The notes: generated by a model from the sequence alone, not told the origin. DNA of 36,561 nucleotides from an uncultured archaeon (GCA_937138675.1 CAKZPG010000063.1:1-36561); one strand, 5' to 3'; counted from the first letter of the stretch, positions 1 through 8,569 are shown. A program made the numbers and translations.

Positions 1-2
1 TG

Positions 3-1823
3 ATGAGCGTCGCCATCCTTGGCGCCCTCGCAGCCAGTCTGGTCTTCGGCGAAGCGCTCTATTTCGAGGCGGCGACGCTCGCGGTGCTCTTCAGCGTCGC
101 CGAACTCCTGGAGCGGGCTTCAATGGACCGTGCTCGGGACTCGCTCGCGGAACTGATGGAGCTCTCGCCGAACGAGGCGACGGTGACGCGAGGAGAGACG
201 ACGGAGACGGTACCGGTTGAGGAGGTCGTCGTCGGGGACGTCGTGGCCGTCAAACCAGGCGAGAGGGTGCCGGTCGACGGGGAGGTTGTTGATGGCGAGA
301 GCGCTGTCGACCAGTCGCCTATCACGGGCGAGAGTGTCCCCGTAGACAAGACGGCCGGCGACGACGTGTTCGCGGGAACGGTGAACGAGGCTGGCTATAT
401 CGAGGTGGTGGTCACCGCCACACCCGGTGATGACACCCTCTCGCGTGTCGTCGAACTGGTCGAGGACGCACAGTCGAACCAGACGGAGCGCGAGCAGTTC
501 GTCGAGCGCTTCGCGGCGTGGTACACGCCTGCGGTCGTCGCCTTTGCCGTTCTCGTGACGCTCGGGAGCCCCGTCGTCCTCGGGGCGACGGTGCCAGAGG
601 CGGTTGTATACGGGCTGACACTCCTCGTTCTCGCCTGTCCCTGCGCGTTCGTCATCTCGACACCCGTCTCCGTCGTCTCCGGAGTGACGAGCGCCGCGAA
701 AAACGGTGTCCTCGTCAAGGGGGGTAACCATCTTGAGGCGATGGGGAACGTCGATGTCGTCGCTTTCGACAAGACGGGGACGCTCACGAAAGGCGAACTC
801 CGGGTGACAGACGTCGTTGCGCTCAACGGCAACACCGAGGTGGACGTGTTGCGCTGTGCCCGCGGGCTGGAGAAGCGCAGCGAACACCCCATCGGGAAGG
901 CCATCGTCGGCCGCGCGGAGGCTCACTCGGTCGCGGACCGTGACGTGGCCGGATTCGAGAGTCTCACCGGCAGGGGGGTGCGCGCGCACCTCGACGGAAC
1001 GCCCCATTACGCCGGAAAGCCCGGCCTGTTCGAGGAGCTTGGCTTTGACCTCTCGCACGTCCACGCAACGACCGACGCCGGCACTGTCACGGCGACGAGC
1101 CGCCGGCTTTGTGAGCGCCACGGCTGTCTTGACCTGCTCTCGGAGACGGTGCCCGACCTCCAGTCCGAGGGTAAGACGGTGATACTCGTCGGGACCGACG
1201 AGGAACTGGAGGGTCTCATCGCCATCGCCGACGAGGTGCGGGCCGAGGCGCGATGGACGGTCGAGCGCCTCCGCAAGCGCGGCGTCACGCGGACAGTGAT
1301 GCTTACGGGCGACAACGAGCGGACCGCCCGCGCCGTCGCGGAGGCGGTGGGGGTTGACGACTACCACGCCGAACTCCTGCCCGATGAGAAGGTGTCGGTT
1401 GTGGAGGACCTCGTCGCCGACCATCCCGACGGCGTCGCGATGATTGGCGACGGCATGAACGACGCGCCGGCCCTGGCGACGGCGACAGTAGGGGTAGCGA
1501 TGGGCGCCGCCGGCACCGACACGGCGCTAGAGACCGCCGACGTCGCGCTGATGGCCGACGATATCTCGAAACTGCCCTACCTCTACGAACTGGCGGGCAA
1601 CGCCAACCGGGTGATCAAGCAGAACGTCTGGGCGAGTCTCGTCGTGAAGGCCGGCCTCGCAGTTGCGGTGCCGTTCGGCTACGTCCCGATCTGGCTCGCG
1701 GTGCTCCTTGGCGATGCGGGGATGACCGTCGCAGTGACGGGAAACGCCATGCGGCTCTCGACGGTGCAGGCAGCGATATCGGATGACTCGGAGTCGACAG
1801 ACCGTGCAGGTACGGCAGGATAA
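3..1823 (+). CDS. zntA: Zn/Cd-type P1B heavy-metal ATPase, 5' end outside the window
   Basis: An ion-pumping membrane ATPase that probably exports Zn2+, Cd2+ or related divalent metals. In the visible 606 residues I see the actuator TGES loop (about 108-111), the metal-binding CPC transmembrane motif followed by a PVSVVSG stretch (212-227), the phosphorylated Asp in DKTGT (256-260), the P1B-specific HP dipeptide (295-296), TGDN, and the hinge GDGMNDAP (about 482). The last membrane pair contains a GDAG element (about 569), the Asp typical of the Zn/Cd subgroup rather than Cu pumps. Family members are usually 700-800 residues with more N-terminal helices, and the frame is still open at base 1, so the first ATG seen is probably internal and the gene is cut by the window edge. 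The metal specificity is inferred from motifs only. Confidence 0.9.
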   Translation: MSVAILGALAASLVFGEALYFEAATLAVLFSVAELLERASMDRARDSLAELMELSPNEATVTRGETTETVPVEEVVVGDVVAVKPGERVPVDGEVVDGESAVDQSPITGESVPVDKTAGDDVFAGTVNEAGYIEVVVTATPGDDTLSRVVELVEDAQSNQTEREQFVERFAAWYTPAVVAFAVLVTLGSPVVLGATVPEAVVYGLTLLVLACPCAFVISTPVSVVSGVTSAAKNGVLVKGGNHLEAMGNVDVVAFDKTGTLTKGELRVTDVVALNGNTEVDVLRCARGLEKRSEHPIGKAIVGRAEAHSVADRDVAGFESLTGRGVRAHLDGTPHYAGKPGLFEELGFDLSHVHATTDAGTVTATSRRLCERHGCLDLLSETVPDLQSEGKTVILVGTDEELEGLIAIADEVRAEARWTVERLRKRGVTRTVMLTGDNERTARAVAEAVGVDDYHAELLPDEKVSVVEDLVADHPDGVAMIGDGMNDAPALATATVGVAMGAAGTDTALETADVALMADDISKLPYLYELAGNANRVIKQNVWASLVVKAGLAVAVPFGYVPIWLAVLLGDAGMTVAVTGNAMRLSTVQAAISDDSESTDRAGTAG

Positions 1824-1836
1824 AAGAGGTGGTCGT

Positions 1837-2082
1837 GTGAGCCAGAGTGCTCTCGTCCTCCAGTCTGTTGAATCGGTCCAGTCGCCACTTCGTCTCGCCG
1901 ACTTTGCGATCGGGTCGCTCGTCGTCGCCGTCCGACCCGCCGACAGAGCGACAGAGGCAGTACCGTCGCGCAACTGTCGCCTCGCGGCGGGCGACATCTG
2001 CTACGTCGTCGCCCGGCCAGACACGCTCCAACACCTGAAGCCCCGGGGACGCGTCCCGGGGTGGATGGCCGACGACTCATAA
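1837..2082 (+). CDS. Small stand-alone TrkA-C (RCK_C)-like domain protein or remnant
   Basis: An 81-residue ORF with a GTG start 13 nt after the ATPase stop. Its pattern fits one TrkA-C/RCK_C domain: a strand reading IGSLVVAVRP, a short loop ending in a pre-strand Leu, then AAGDICYVVARPDTLQHL, which mirrors the G-D-x-hydrophobic strand and the closing helix of that ligand-binding domain. TrkA-C domains normally sit at the C-terminus of potassium channels, Trk regulators or antiporters; here no partner domain precedes it. It could be a small regulator cotranscribed with the metal pump or the last piece of a decayed transporter. The GC-rich hairpin near its end suggests transcription stops here. 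Domain assignment is by eye and moderate. Confidence 0.45.
   Translation: MSQSALVLQSVESVQSPLRLADFAIGSLVVAVRPADRATEAVPSRNCRLAAGDICYVVARPDTLQHLKPRGRVPGWMADDS
2041..2061. terminator. GC-rich hairpin at the end of the small TrkA-C-like ORF
   Basis: A perfect 7-bp stem CCCCGGG / CCCGGGG encloses a 7-nt loop and lies 21 nt before the stop of the small ORF, just upstream of the SAMP1 gene. No clear T-run follows within 20 nt, so it may be a transcript-stabilising or attenuating stem rather than a classic terminator. Confidence 0.3.
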
Positions 2083-2115
2083 CCATTCTTGTCGCCCGGG
2101 CTCCCATAACGTGGT

Positions 2116-2376
2116 ATGGTCGACGTACGGCTGTTTGCGGACCTCGCCGAGGCGGCGGGCGAGCGCGTCGTGGAGGTAGAGGTGCCGGCCGGCGCGACGG
2201 TCGGCGCAGCGCTCGAACGTCTGTGTGAGGAGTATCCGGCGGTTGCGAACCGACTGTTCGACGGTGACGCGATTAGGCGGGGTTACACCGTCGCCGTCGA
2301 CGGCGAGACAGTCGAGTCCTCGACGGCGCTCGCGGGCGATGAACTCGCGGTGTTCCCGCCCGTCACCGGCGGGTAG
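2116..2376 (+). CDS. samp1: Small archaeal modifier protein, SAMP1/MoaD-like
   Basis: An 86-residue beta-grasp (ubiquitin-like) protein. The N-terminal strand leads into the LFADLAEAAG segment characteristic of SAMP1, followed by the helix TVGAALERLCEEYP, and the chain ends in FPPVTGG, with the exposed di-Gly tail that is adenylated by the E1-like enzyme UbaA in haloarchaea. By family knowledge SAMP1 is both attached to lysines of target proteins and used as a MoaD-type sulfur carrier for molybdopterin. Length and ending match the Haloferax protein. The start ATG follows GTGGT; a TATA-like TCATAACC lies about 35 bp upstream. It appears to be a single-gene unit facing away from the Rieske gene. 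A moaB-type gene sits elsewhere in the window (17.5 kb). Confidence 0.88.
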   Translation: MVDVRLFADLAEAAGERVVEVEVPAGATVGAALERLCEEYPAVANRLFDGDAIRRGYTVAVDGETVESSTALAGDELAVFPPVTGG

Positions 2377-2400
2377 CGCTACGGCCGCTCGGCGCCACAC

Positions 2401-2613
2401 TCACCGCCGCGGGAGGGCAGAGCCCGATCCAGGCGCCGGCGCTGTCCCGACGACGAGCGGCGCGACGGCGAACAGCGGGTGCCACGGCGAACAGCCGTCG
2501 CACGCTCCAGCCGCGAGGCAGCCGGCGGTCTCAATATGAACGGAGAACCCGGAATTCGCGAGGGCGAGACGGATAAGAAGGTCGACGGCGGCGGCAATGG
2601 TGACGAGCGTCAA
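2401..2613 (-). CDS. Hypothetical small Cys-containing hydrophobic protein
   Basis: A 70-residue ORF lying 44 nt downstream of the Rieske gene in the same orientation. I do not recognise it. It contains a hydrophobic N-terminal stretch (residues 3-20), a CLAAGACDGC cysteine cluster (about 32-41) and a second short hydrophobic segment (about 47-56), and ends with a Pro/Gly/Ser-rich tail. Third codon positions are GC-rich, as expected for coding DNA here, but this is weak evidence in such a genome. No convincing TATA box precedes it, so if real it would be read with the Rieske transcript. It could equally be noncoding spacer. Confidence 0.3.
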   Translation of the reverse strand: MTLVTIAAAVDLLIRLALANSGFSVHIETAGCLAAGACDGCSPWHPLFAVAPLVVGTAPAPGSGSALPRR

Positions 2614-2657
2614 GCAGTCAACGACACGTCAAAGTAGCATGCAAGTGACAGGATGCG

Positions 2658-3533
2658 CTACTGCGGGCGTGGGCGAGCCGTGAACAGCGTCTGGACGACC
2701 GAGAACGGGTCGTACAGCGACTGATGGCACTGGCAATAAACCTCGTCGGCGTCACCAAACTTCGCGGCGTCGGCGGTCTGCTTCCAGCCCGGCACACAGC
2801 AGAAGTGCGTACACTTGTTGAGCCACGCGACCACACCTTGGTCGGTCGCGGCCTGAAGCCACGAGCGGGCGGCGTCACTGATCTCGCCCTCACCGCTGAC
2901 GAGTCGCTCAACTGTCTTGCTCCGGATAACTTGGACGGGAATCGTCGACTCGGCCCCTTGCGAGCGCCACGTCGCGGTTGCTGGCTTCCCCTGCGGGGTG
3001 CCGAACTCGTTGTTCCAGGTCTCGTAGTCGCCGAAGTCATCGATGTTGAGCGGGTCGCCTTCCTCGTAGGCCTCGCCCTGCCAGCTGTAGGCGGGGTTTG
3101 AGCTGACGCGAAACAGGTTGTCACTCTCGTAGGTGGGCTGGAGGCCGGTGTAAGACTCGACCCCGCAGTACTGGAACCACTCTTGAGTGTAGGTCGTCCC
3201 GCTTCCTTTGTAGTTCTCGGTCTCCGCAATCTGGACCGTCAGGCCGCCCTGATTGACCTCTTGGACCTCGGGCCAGACTCCACGGAGGTTCCCGCTATCG
3301 TCTACTTCGATCGGGATCATCGGCATCCCGCGCGGCGCGGGCCCGCCGGTGTTCTCGATGGCCCACGACTGCGTGGTCCCGCCACCAGCCCCACTAGAGC
3401 TAGTGGCGCTGTTGACGCCCGCGACGCCCACCCCGCCAACACCGACGAGCGTCGCACCGCCGACGACGCCCTTGACGAACCGGCGCCGCCCCGACTCTTC
3501 GGGATATTTATCGCTGCCGTCGTCCGCGCTCAT
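2658..3533 (-). CDS. petA: Tat-exported Rieske [2Fe-2S] protein
   Basis: An iron-sulfur electron-transfer subunit of a cytochrome bc-type complex, acting outside the membrane. The 291-residue chain has a twin-arginine signal-anchor (GRRRFVKG at 15-22, then a Gly/Val-rich hydrophobic stretch to about 40). The Rieske cluster motifs are complete: CTHFCC (241-246) and CQCHQSLYDPF (267-277), giving ligands C241, H243, C267 and H270 plus the disulfide pair around C246 and C269. The 190 residues between the anchor and the cluster domain are longer than in bacterial Rieske proteins, as is usual for haloarchaea. No cytochrome b gene adjoins it, so the partner subunits must be encoded elsewhere. A TATA-like CTTTTGCG about 26 bp upstream of the ATG suggests a leaderless transcript. 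Confidence 0.9.
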   Translation of the reverse strand: MSADDGSDKYPEESGRRRFVKGVVGGATLVGVGGVGVAGVNSATSSSGAGGGTTQSWAIENTGGPAPRGMPMIPIEVDDSGNLRGVWPEVQEVNQGGLTVQIAETENYKGSGTTYTQEWFQYCGVESYTGLQPTYESDNLFRVSSNPAYSWQGEAYEEGDPLNIDDFGDYETWNNEFGTPQGKPATATWRSQGAESTIPVQVIRSKTVERLVSGEGEISDAARSWLQAATDQGVVAWLNKCTHFCCVPGWKQTADAAKFGDADEVYCQCHQSLYDPFSVVQTLFTARPRPQ

Positions 3534-3667
3534 AGCGGAGTCTACGAGTCGGCACGCAAAAGCCTGACGACAGCCGCCGTCCGGCGACTCACCGGGGATC
3601 TGTACAGTCGATCGGAGGGGACAAAGCTTCCCGAAACGCTCTTTGAGGGCCCCGGCACACGAGCGGT

Positions 3668-5332
3668 ATGCCGACGGGACCTGAGACGAGCTACGACCCC
3701 GAAAAGGGTCGCAAGTTCGTCTTCGTGACGGGGGGCGTGATGTCTGGGCTCGGTAAGGGCATCACCGCCGCATCGACGGGACGGCTCCTCGCGAACGCGG
3801 GGTTCGACGTGACGGCGGTGAAGATCGACCCATATCTAAACGTCGACGCCGGGACGATGAGCCCGTATCAGCACGGCGAAGTGTACGTGCTAAAAGACGG
3901 TGGGGAGGTCGACCTCGACCTCGGGAACTACGAGCGCTTCCTCGGGACGGACATGACCTCAGACCACAACGTAACGACTGGAAAGGTCTACCGCGACGTG
4001 ATCGAATCCGAGCGGGCAGGCGACTACCTCGGGCGGACGGTCCAGATAATTCCGCACGTCACCGACGACATCAAGCGCCGCATCCGGGAAGCCGCAGAGG
4101 GCACCGATGTCTGTATCGTCGAGGTCGGAGGGACGGTTGGTGACATTGAGGGGATGCCCTACCTCGAAGCCCTGCGACAGTTCGCCCACGAAGAGGAGGA
4201 CGATGATCTTCTGTTCGTCCACGTCACCCTCGTCCCGTACTCGAAAAACGGCGAGCAGAAGACAAAACCAACTCAGCACTCGGTAAAGGAGCTGCGCTCC
4301 ATCGGCCTTCAACCGGACGTTGTCGTCGGGCGTTCGTCGGATCGACTCGATGAGGAGACTCGCGAGAAGATCGCGCTGTTCTGTGACGTCTCCACCGACG
4401 CTGTGTTCTCGAACCCCGATGTGGAGGATATCTACCACGTTCCGCTGGTCGTCGAGGAAGAGGGACTCGACACCTACGTGATGGACCGCCTCGGCCTGCG
4501 CAACGAGGCCCTGCCGCGCGATGATCGAGACACCCGCTGGCGAGCGATCGTCACCCGCGAGCGGTCGGGCGAGGCGACCGTCGCCCTCGTCGGGAAGTAC
4601 GATCTCGAAGACGCATACATGTCCGTCCACGAGGCGTTAAAACACGCTGGGCTCCGACTCGGCGTCGACGTGGATGTCTCGTGGGTCGACGCAGACGGGA
4701 CGAATGTGCGCGAGAACGACGCGCTGCTCGAGGCCGACGGCGTGGTCGTCCCCGGTGGCTTTGGCGCGCGGGGGACCGGGGGAAAGATAGACGCCGTGCG
4801 GTACGCCCGCGAATACGACGTTCCCTACCTCGGGCTCTGCCTTGGCTTCCAGATGGCCGTCGTCGAACACGCCCGGAACGTCGTCGGACTGGCGGACGCC
4901 CACTCCGCCGAACTCGACGAGGACACCCCGCACCCGGTGATCGACATCTTGCCCGACCAGCACGAGATAGAGGATATGGGCGGGACGATGCGCCTCGGTG
5001 CGCACACGACACAGATCGGCCCCGGGACACTGGCGCACGATGTGTACGGCGCGACAGAGTGTACGGAACGGCATCGCCACCGCTACGAGGTCAACCCCGA
5101 GTATATCGACCGTCTCGAATCCGAGGGCCTGCGCTTCTCTGGGCGGGCGGGGCCTCGGATGGAAATCGTCGAGCGCACTGACCACCCATACTTCATCGGA
5201 ACGCAGTTCCACCCCGAGTTCCGCTCACGTCCCGACCGTGCGAGTCCACTGTTCGTTGGCCTGATAGAGGCCGTGCTGGAGCGGGATGTCGCGGGCGAGG
5301 CTGAGGTCGGGACCGGGGAGGTGGAGATCTGA
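3668..5332 (+). CDS. pyrG: CTP synthase
   Basis: Converts UTP to CTP using ATP and glutamine, the last step of pyrimidine nucleotide synthesis. The 554-residue protein has the two standard halves: an N-terminal synthetase domain opening with [14 protein letters not shown] and the [15 protein letters not shown] loop, and a C-terminal class I glutaminase with GLCLGFQ (catalytic Cys near 392) and the HPE near QFHPEF. The ATG at 3668 gives an N-terminus of normal length for the family. It overlaps the next gene by one base (TGATG), so CTP and GMP synthesis genes are translationally linked, an arrangement I associate with haloarchaea. No strong TATA box is visible right before the start; a 134-bp spacer separates it from the divergent Rieske gene. 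Confidence 0.97.
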   Translation: MPTGPETSYDPEKGRKFVFVTGGVMSGLGKGITAASTGRLLANAGFDVTAVKIDPYLNVDAGTMSPYQHGEVYVLKDGGEVDLDLGNYERFLGTDMTSDHNVTTGKVYRDVIESERAGDYLGRTVQIIPHVTDDIKRRIREAAEGTDVCIVEVGGTVGDIEGMPYLEALRQFAHEEEDDDLLFVHVTLVPYSKNGEQKTKPTQHSVKELRSIGLQPDVVVGRSSDRLDEETREKIALFCDVSTDAVFSNPDVEDIYHVPLVVEEEGLDTYVMDRLGLRNEALPRDDRDTRWRAIVTRERSGEATVALVGKYDLEDAYMSVHEALKHAGLRLGVDVDVSWVDADGTNVRENDALLEADGVVVPGGFGARGTGGKIDAVRYAREYDVPYLGLCLGFQMAVVEHARNVVGLADAHSAELDEDTPHPVIDILPDQHEIEDMGGTMRLGAHTTQIGPGTLAHDVYGATECTERHRHRYEVNPEYIDRLESEGLRFSGRAGPRMEIVERTDHPYFIGTQFHPEFRSRPDRASPLFVGLIEAVLERDVAGEAEVGTGEVEI

Positions 5333-6246
5333 TGGACGTCGACTCGTTCGTTGAGGAGGCGGTCGCAGAGATAACCGAGATGATCGGCGACGGAAACGCG
5401 GTAATCGCGCTGTCGGGCGGCGTCGACTCCAGCGTCGCGGCGGCGCTGGCTCACGAGTCGATCGGTGACCGACTCACCCCGGTCTACGTCGATACCGGCC
5501 TGATGCGACAGGGCGAGACTGAACAGGTCCGCGAGACGTTCTCGTTCATGGACTCGCTGCGGATCGTCGACGCGCGCGACCAGTTCGTCGACGCCCTTGC
5601 GGGGGTCACGGACCCCGAGAAGAAGCGCCGCGTCGTCGGCGAGCAGTTCATCCGGACGCTCGAACGCGAGGCCCGCGACACGGATGCGGACTATCTCGTT
5701 CAGGGGACGATCTACCCGGACCGTATCGAGAGTGAGGGTAACATCAAATCCCACCACAACGTCGGTGGCCTGCCCGACCGCGTGGATTTCGAGGCAATTG
5801 TCGAACCGCTCCGCGAGCGCTACAAAGACCAAGTGCGGGAGGTCGCGCGCCACCTCGGACTCGCAGAGGTGACGGCAGAGCGGATGCCGTTCCCAGGCCC
5901 CGGCCTCGCAGTGCGCATCGTCGGCGAGGTGACACGGGAGAAACTGGAAGTGGCTCGCCACGCCTGCGCCGTCGTCGAGGAAGAGGCCGAGAAACACGAG
6001 CCCTGGCAGGCGTTCGCCGCGGTCCTCGGCCGCGCAACCGGCGTGAAAGGCGACAACCGGGTCCACGGCTGGGTCGTCGCGGTGCGTTCAGTGGAGTCTC
6101 GCGACGGGATGACCGCACGAGCGCAGAACCTGCCGTGGGAGACGCTTCAGCGGATACAGAGTCGGATCACCGGCGAATATCCCGACGTAGCGCGCGTGGT
6201 GTACGACGTGACTCACAAGCCGCCGGCAACGATCGAGTACGAGTAA
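5332..6246 (+). CDS. guaAb: GMP synthase, ATP-pyrophosphatase subunit (split archaeal type)
   Basis: Adenylates XMP and aminates it to GMP with ammonia supplied by a separate glutaminase subunit. The 304 residues contain the PP-loop SGGVDSS (26-32), the VDTGLMR segment, the SHHNVGGLP loop and the C-terminal dimerisation domain ending in TIEYE. There is no glutaminase domain attached, as expected for Archaea, where GMP synthase is two polypeptides; the partner is not in this window. The ATG overlaps the pyrG stop, so the two are cotranscribed and probably coupled in translation. Confidence 0.96.
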   Translation: MDVDSFVEEAVAEITEMIGDGNAVIALSGGVDSSVAAALAHESIGDRLTPVYVDTGLMRQGETEQVRETFSFMDSLRIVDARDQFVDALAGVTDPEKKRRVVGEQFIRTLEREARDTDADYLVQGTIYPDRIESEGNIKSHHNVGGLPDRVDFEAIVEPLRERYKDQVREVARHLGLAEVTAERMPFPGPGLAVRIVGEVTREKLEVARHACAVVEEEAEKHEPWQAFAAVLGRATGVKGDNRVHGWVVAVRSVESRDGMTARAQNLPWETLQRIQSRITGEYPDVARVVYDVTHKPPATIEYE

Positions 6247-6272
6247 GACAGGGAGCCTCTGCGCCGAATCCC

Positions 6273-6278
6273 TTATTT
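6273..6278 (+). promoter_or_regulatory. TATA box for the DUF7126-like gene
   Basis: TTATTT, centred about 26 bp before the ATG at 6301, in otherwise GC-rich DNA. The spacing implies that transcription begins at or next to the start codon. Confidence 0.5.
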
Positions 6279-6300
6279 CCGCGCCGGGAAACTGGCCGAT

Positions 6301-6693
6301 ATGTGTGATGGGGAGATCGACAAGCGCGAGCGAGAGGGTGCTCACGAGGGGGATCGACCCGCCACGACGGTCGTGGTCGGCCCGGACGACGACGGACTAG
6401 GGGCGGCGCTCGCCGACGCCGGCGAAGCGGTCAGCCGGGTGGAGGGCGTCCCGACAGGCGACGCCCTCCAGGCGGCGGGCGCGGACGAGGCCGACCTGTT
6501 TGTCCTCACCGACGTCTCCGAAGCGACGACGATTGCAGTCGTCAAAGAGTCGAACCCCGAAGTGCGCGTGATGGTGTACGACCGCGGGGCGCTCCCCGCG
6601 TTCGCGAGCGGACAGGCTGACCTCGCGATCGACCCCGCGCTTCTCGGGCCGGAGACGGTCGCTGAGGAGCTGACGAACGGCGCCGGAGGCTGA
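6301..6693 (+). CDS. DUF7126-like Rossmann/TrkA-N-like protein
   Basis: A 130-residue protein. After a charged, non-conserved-looking leader of about 20 residues, TTVVVGPDDDGLGAAL resembles the first strand and glycine turn of a TrkA-N/Rossmann fold; later ADLFVLTDVSEATTIAVVKE and VRVMVYDRG look like the alternating strand-helix pattern of the same fold. From memory, haloarchaeal members of this family (DUF7126) sit next to the nucleotide synthesis genes and have been loosely labelled CTP synthetase, which the sequence does not support. A good TATA box precedes the start, so it is its own transcription unit despite following guaAb by 54 nt. Biochemical role unknown; nucleotide binding is only an inference from the fold. 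Confidence 0.75.
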   Translation: MCDGEIDKREREGAHEGDRPATTVVVGPDDDGLGAALADAGEAVSRVEGVPTGDALQAAGADEADLFVLTDVSEATTIAVVKESNPEVRVMVYDRGALPAFASGQADLAIDPALLGPETVAEELTNGAGG

Positions 6694-6752
6694 GCCGGAC
6701 CGCGGACCGGGCAGTCCAAAGCGGGGTTCCCGCGGACGGTGTACGGGGAGCG

Positions 6753-7121
6753 ATGGAGGAACACCCTGAGGTTCAAGCCGCGCCGCCCGTTCGACCAGAT
6801 ATGGACAGTTACGCCGCCGTCGTCGCCGAGATGGTGCCCGACGAAGGAGAGCGACTCGACGCAGAGCTCGCCGTCACGGACGATACGTTGGTGAAGGCGT
6901 TCGCACTCGGGCCAGGCGGAGAGATCCCCCCGCACGAGCATCCGGACTCGACGAACGTTCTTCACGTCGCTGAGGGTAACGTCACTGTCGCCGTCGACGG
7001 CGACGAGACTCAGGTCGTCGCGCCAGGGACTGTGGTCGTAGACCGCGGGGCGGTCCACGGGGCGCGCAACGAGGGCGCCAACCGCGCAGTGCTAACGGCG
7101 ACGTTCGCGCCCGCGCCCTAA
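6753..7121 (+). CDS. Cupin-domain protein
   Basis: A 122-residue single cupin domain. Motif 1 is GGEIPPHEHPDSTN, supplying metal-binding histidines H61 and H63 but not the usual Glu four or five residues on; motif 2 is PGTVVVDRGAVHGARN with H102 and the closing Asn. Small cupins of this kind bind a divalent metal and act as isomerases, dioxygenases or sensors, so no reaction can be assigned. The stop is only 3 nt before the ATG of the mptG-like gene, so the two are almost certainly cotranscribed; the cupin may relate to the same cofactor pathway. Confidence 0.8.
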   Translation: MEEHPEVQAAPPVRPDMDSYAAVVAEMVPDEGERLDAELAVTDDTLVKAFALGPGGEIPPHEHPDSTNVLHVAEGNVTVAVDGDETQVVAPGTVVVDRGAVHGARNEGANRAVLTATFAPAP

Positions 7122-7124
7122 TCG

Positions 7125-8105
7125 ATGACCGTCGCCACCGTGCGAGTTGGGGCGCGTCTCCACCTCGGGTTCACTAATCTCAGCCTCGCACACGACCGGC
7201 TCTACGGCGGGATCGGGATTTCGCTTGCGGCCCCCAAACTGTCGATCCGGGCGCAACCCGCCGAGGAGATTCGATGTGCCAGCCCGATTGTCCGGCGGTT
7301 CGCAGAGCGGGTCGTCGACCTGCTCGACGTCCCGGGCGTGGTCGTCGACCACGAGTCCCTGCTCCCGGCGCACGTCGGTCTCGGGAGCGGAACGGCGACG
7401 GCACTCGCGACGCTCGTCGCGACAGCAGAGGCGTACGGGCAGTCGGTCGACCCGCGCGCGCTGGCACCAGCTCTCGGGCGCGGCAGGCGGTCGGGGGTCG
7501 GGGTCGCGGCGTTCGAAGATGGCGGTGCGATCGTCGACGCCGGTCACCCGACGGCGCTGTTCACGGAGTCGCAGCCGGACCGAGGCGCGTGGACAGTCCC
7601 GCCGGTCGTGGCCCGCCACCCGGTGTCGGAAGACTGGCGATTCCTCGTCGTCGTGCCAAACGCGGAGGCGGGGCGGAGTGGCGAGACGGAAGACCGGAGC
7701 ATGCGCGCGGCGGTTGAGCGCGCGGATGCCGGGACGGCCGACCGGGTGGCTGGTGTGGTCGCGCGGCGCCTGCTTCCGGCGCTTGTGGAAGGTGAAGTCG
7801 AGCGGTTTGGCGCCGCCGCCGCGGAGGCGGGACGGCTCAACGGCTCGTGGTACGCCGACGAGCAGGGGGGGCTCTACCGCCCGCCCGTCAGGGCTATCGT
7901 CGGAGAACTCGCGGAGGAGCCGTCGGTGACGGGCGCGGGCCAGTCGTCGTGGGGACCAACCGCCTACGGCGTGACCGACGCGGCCCGGGCGGACGAGGCG
8001 CTGGCGGCGGGCGAGCGCGCACTTGCGGTCGCCGGCGTCGACGGGCGTGTCGAAGTCGTTGCGGGGCGGAACCACGGCGCGCGGGTCGAGCACGAGAAGA
8101 GCTAA
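7125..8105 (+). CDS. mptG: Beta-ribofuranosylaminobenzene 5'-phosphate synthase (GHMP superfamily)
   Basis: Joins 4-aminobenzoate (or 4-hydroxybenzoate) to PRPP with loss of CO2 and PPi, the first committed step of methanopterin-type C1 carriers. The 326-residue protein starts with ARLHLGFTNLS and a GGIGISL turn typical of this enzyme and carries the GHMP phosphate loop HVGLGSGTATALA (about 85-97). A Gly-rich RRSGVGVAAFEDGG segment and a late GAGQSSWGPTAYG motif also fit the family. Haloarchaea lack methanogenesis but do encode this enzyme, presumably for a modified pterin or folate carrier. It follows the cupin gene by 3 nt. Assignment to the family is firm; the exact product in this organism is inferred. 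Confidence 0.87.
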   Translation: MTVATVRVGARLHLGFTNLSLAHDRLYGGIGISLAAPKLSIRAQPAEEIRCASPIVRRFAERVVDLLDVPGVVVDHESLLPAHVGLGSGTATALATLVATAEAYGQSVDPRALAPALGRGRRSGVGVAAFEDGGAIVDAGHPTALFTESQPDRGAWTVPPVVARHPVSEDWRFLVVVPNAEAGRSGETEDRSMRAAVERADAGTADRVAGVVARRLLPALVEGEVERFGAAAAEAGRLNGSWYADEQGGLYRPPVRAIVGELAEEPSVTGAGQSSWGPTAYGVTDAARADEALAAGERALAVAGVDGRVEVVAGRNHGARVEHEKS

Positions 8106-8130
8106 TCAGAAAGCCGTCTTCGCAGGCGGC

Positions 8131-8262
8131 ATGTATCGGATCCTCGTTGACGTCGAACGATTTGACGACGTCGGCGGCGGCGCGCCGCCGGACTCGGTCG
8201 TCCACCTCGTCGGCGAGGGGGGCGCAGGCGCACGGGAGGTCTCTACACAAGCACAACGATGA
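8131..8262 (+). CDS. Possible 43-residue ORF coupled to the next small gene
   Basis: A tiny ORF beginning MYRILVDVERFDDVGGG and ending VSTQAQR. I do not recognise it. Its main support is architecture: it lies 25 nt after mptG and its TGA overlaps the next ATG by 4 nt (ATGA), a frequent sign of translational coupling. The sequence looks like two short strands separated by a Gly/Pro turn. The longer frame upstream of this ATG overlaps the mptG end in another frame and is not credible. It may be noncoding. Confidence 0.35.
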   Translation: MYRILVDVERFDDVGGGAPPDSVVHLVGEGGAGAREVSTQAQR

Positions 8263-8468
8263 GCGGCTTGGCACACACCGACCCTGGCCTGTTCGAACTC
8301 TACTACGGCGAGTCGGTCCACGAGACGCCACCACCAGAGGCCCACTACGTCCCGTTCAACACCGGCGAGGAGTATATCGAGCGGGAGATAGCGAACATGA
8401 TGACCGACGAGGTGGTTGAGACCGCCCTGTCGTCGATACAGGTGCGCGACCTCTCGCCGGAGTTCTGA
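8259..8468 (+). CDS. Hypothetical 69-residue acidic protein
   Basis: An acidic small protein (about 14 Glu/Asp in 69 residues) with no transmembrane segment and no cysteine. A Pro-rich middle (HETPPPEAHYVPF) is followed by a predicted helix GEEYIEREIANMMTDEVVETAL. It has a start overlapping the preceding ORF by ATGA; a GGAGGT sits 18 nt upstream, too far for normal ribosome binding. The composition and codon use look haloarchaeal and coding, but I cannot assign a family. It is convergent with the thioesterase gene, whose stop lies 102 nt away. Confidence 0.55.
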   Translation: MSGLAHTDPGLFELYYGESVHETPPPEAHYVPFNTGEEYIEREIANMMTDEVVETALSSIQVRDLSPEF

Positions 8469-8569
8469 CTGTGCGCCCGACACACTGGGGAGACGACCGA
8501 GAGAGCCGAGCGCCGCGGTCGACGGGAGGCCGGCGATCAAGACGTCGATGGGGTCTGCGCCGGCGCTCG

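Noticed and set aside
120-1424. 434-codon minus-strand ORF
   Set aside because: Antisense shadow of the P-type ATPase; Arg/His-rich, no domain resemblance.
5083-6066. 327-codon minus-strand ORF
   Set aside because: Antisense to pyrG/guaAb, whose motifs are complete; GC-rich shadow.
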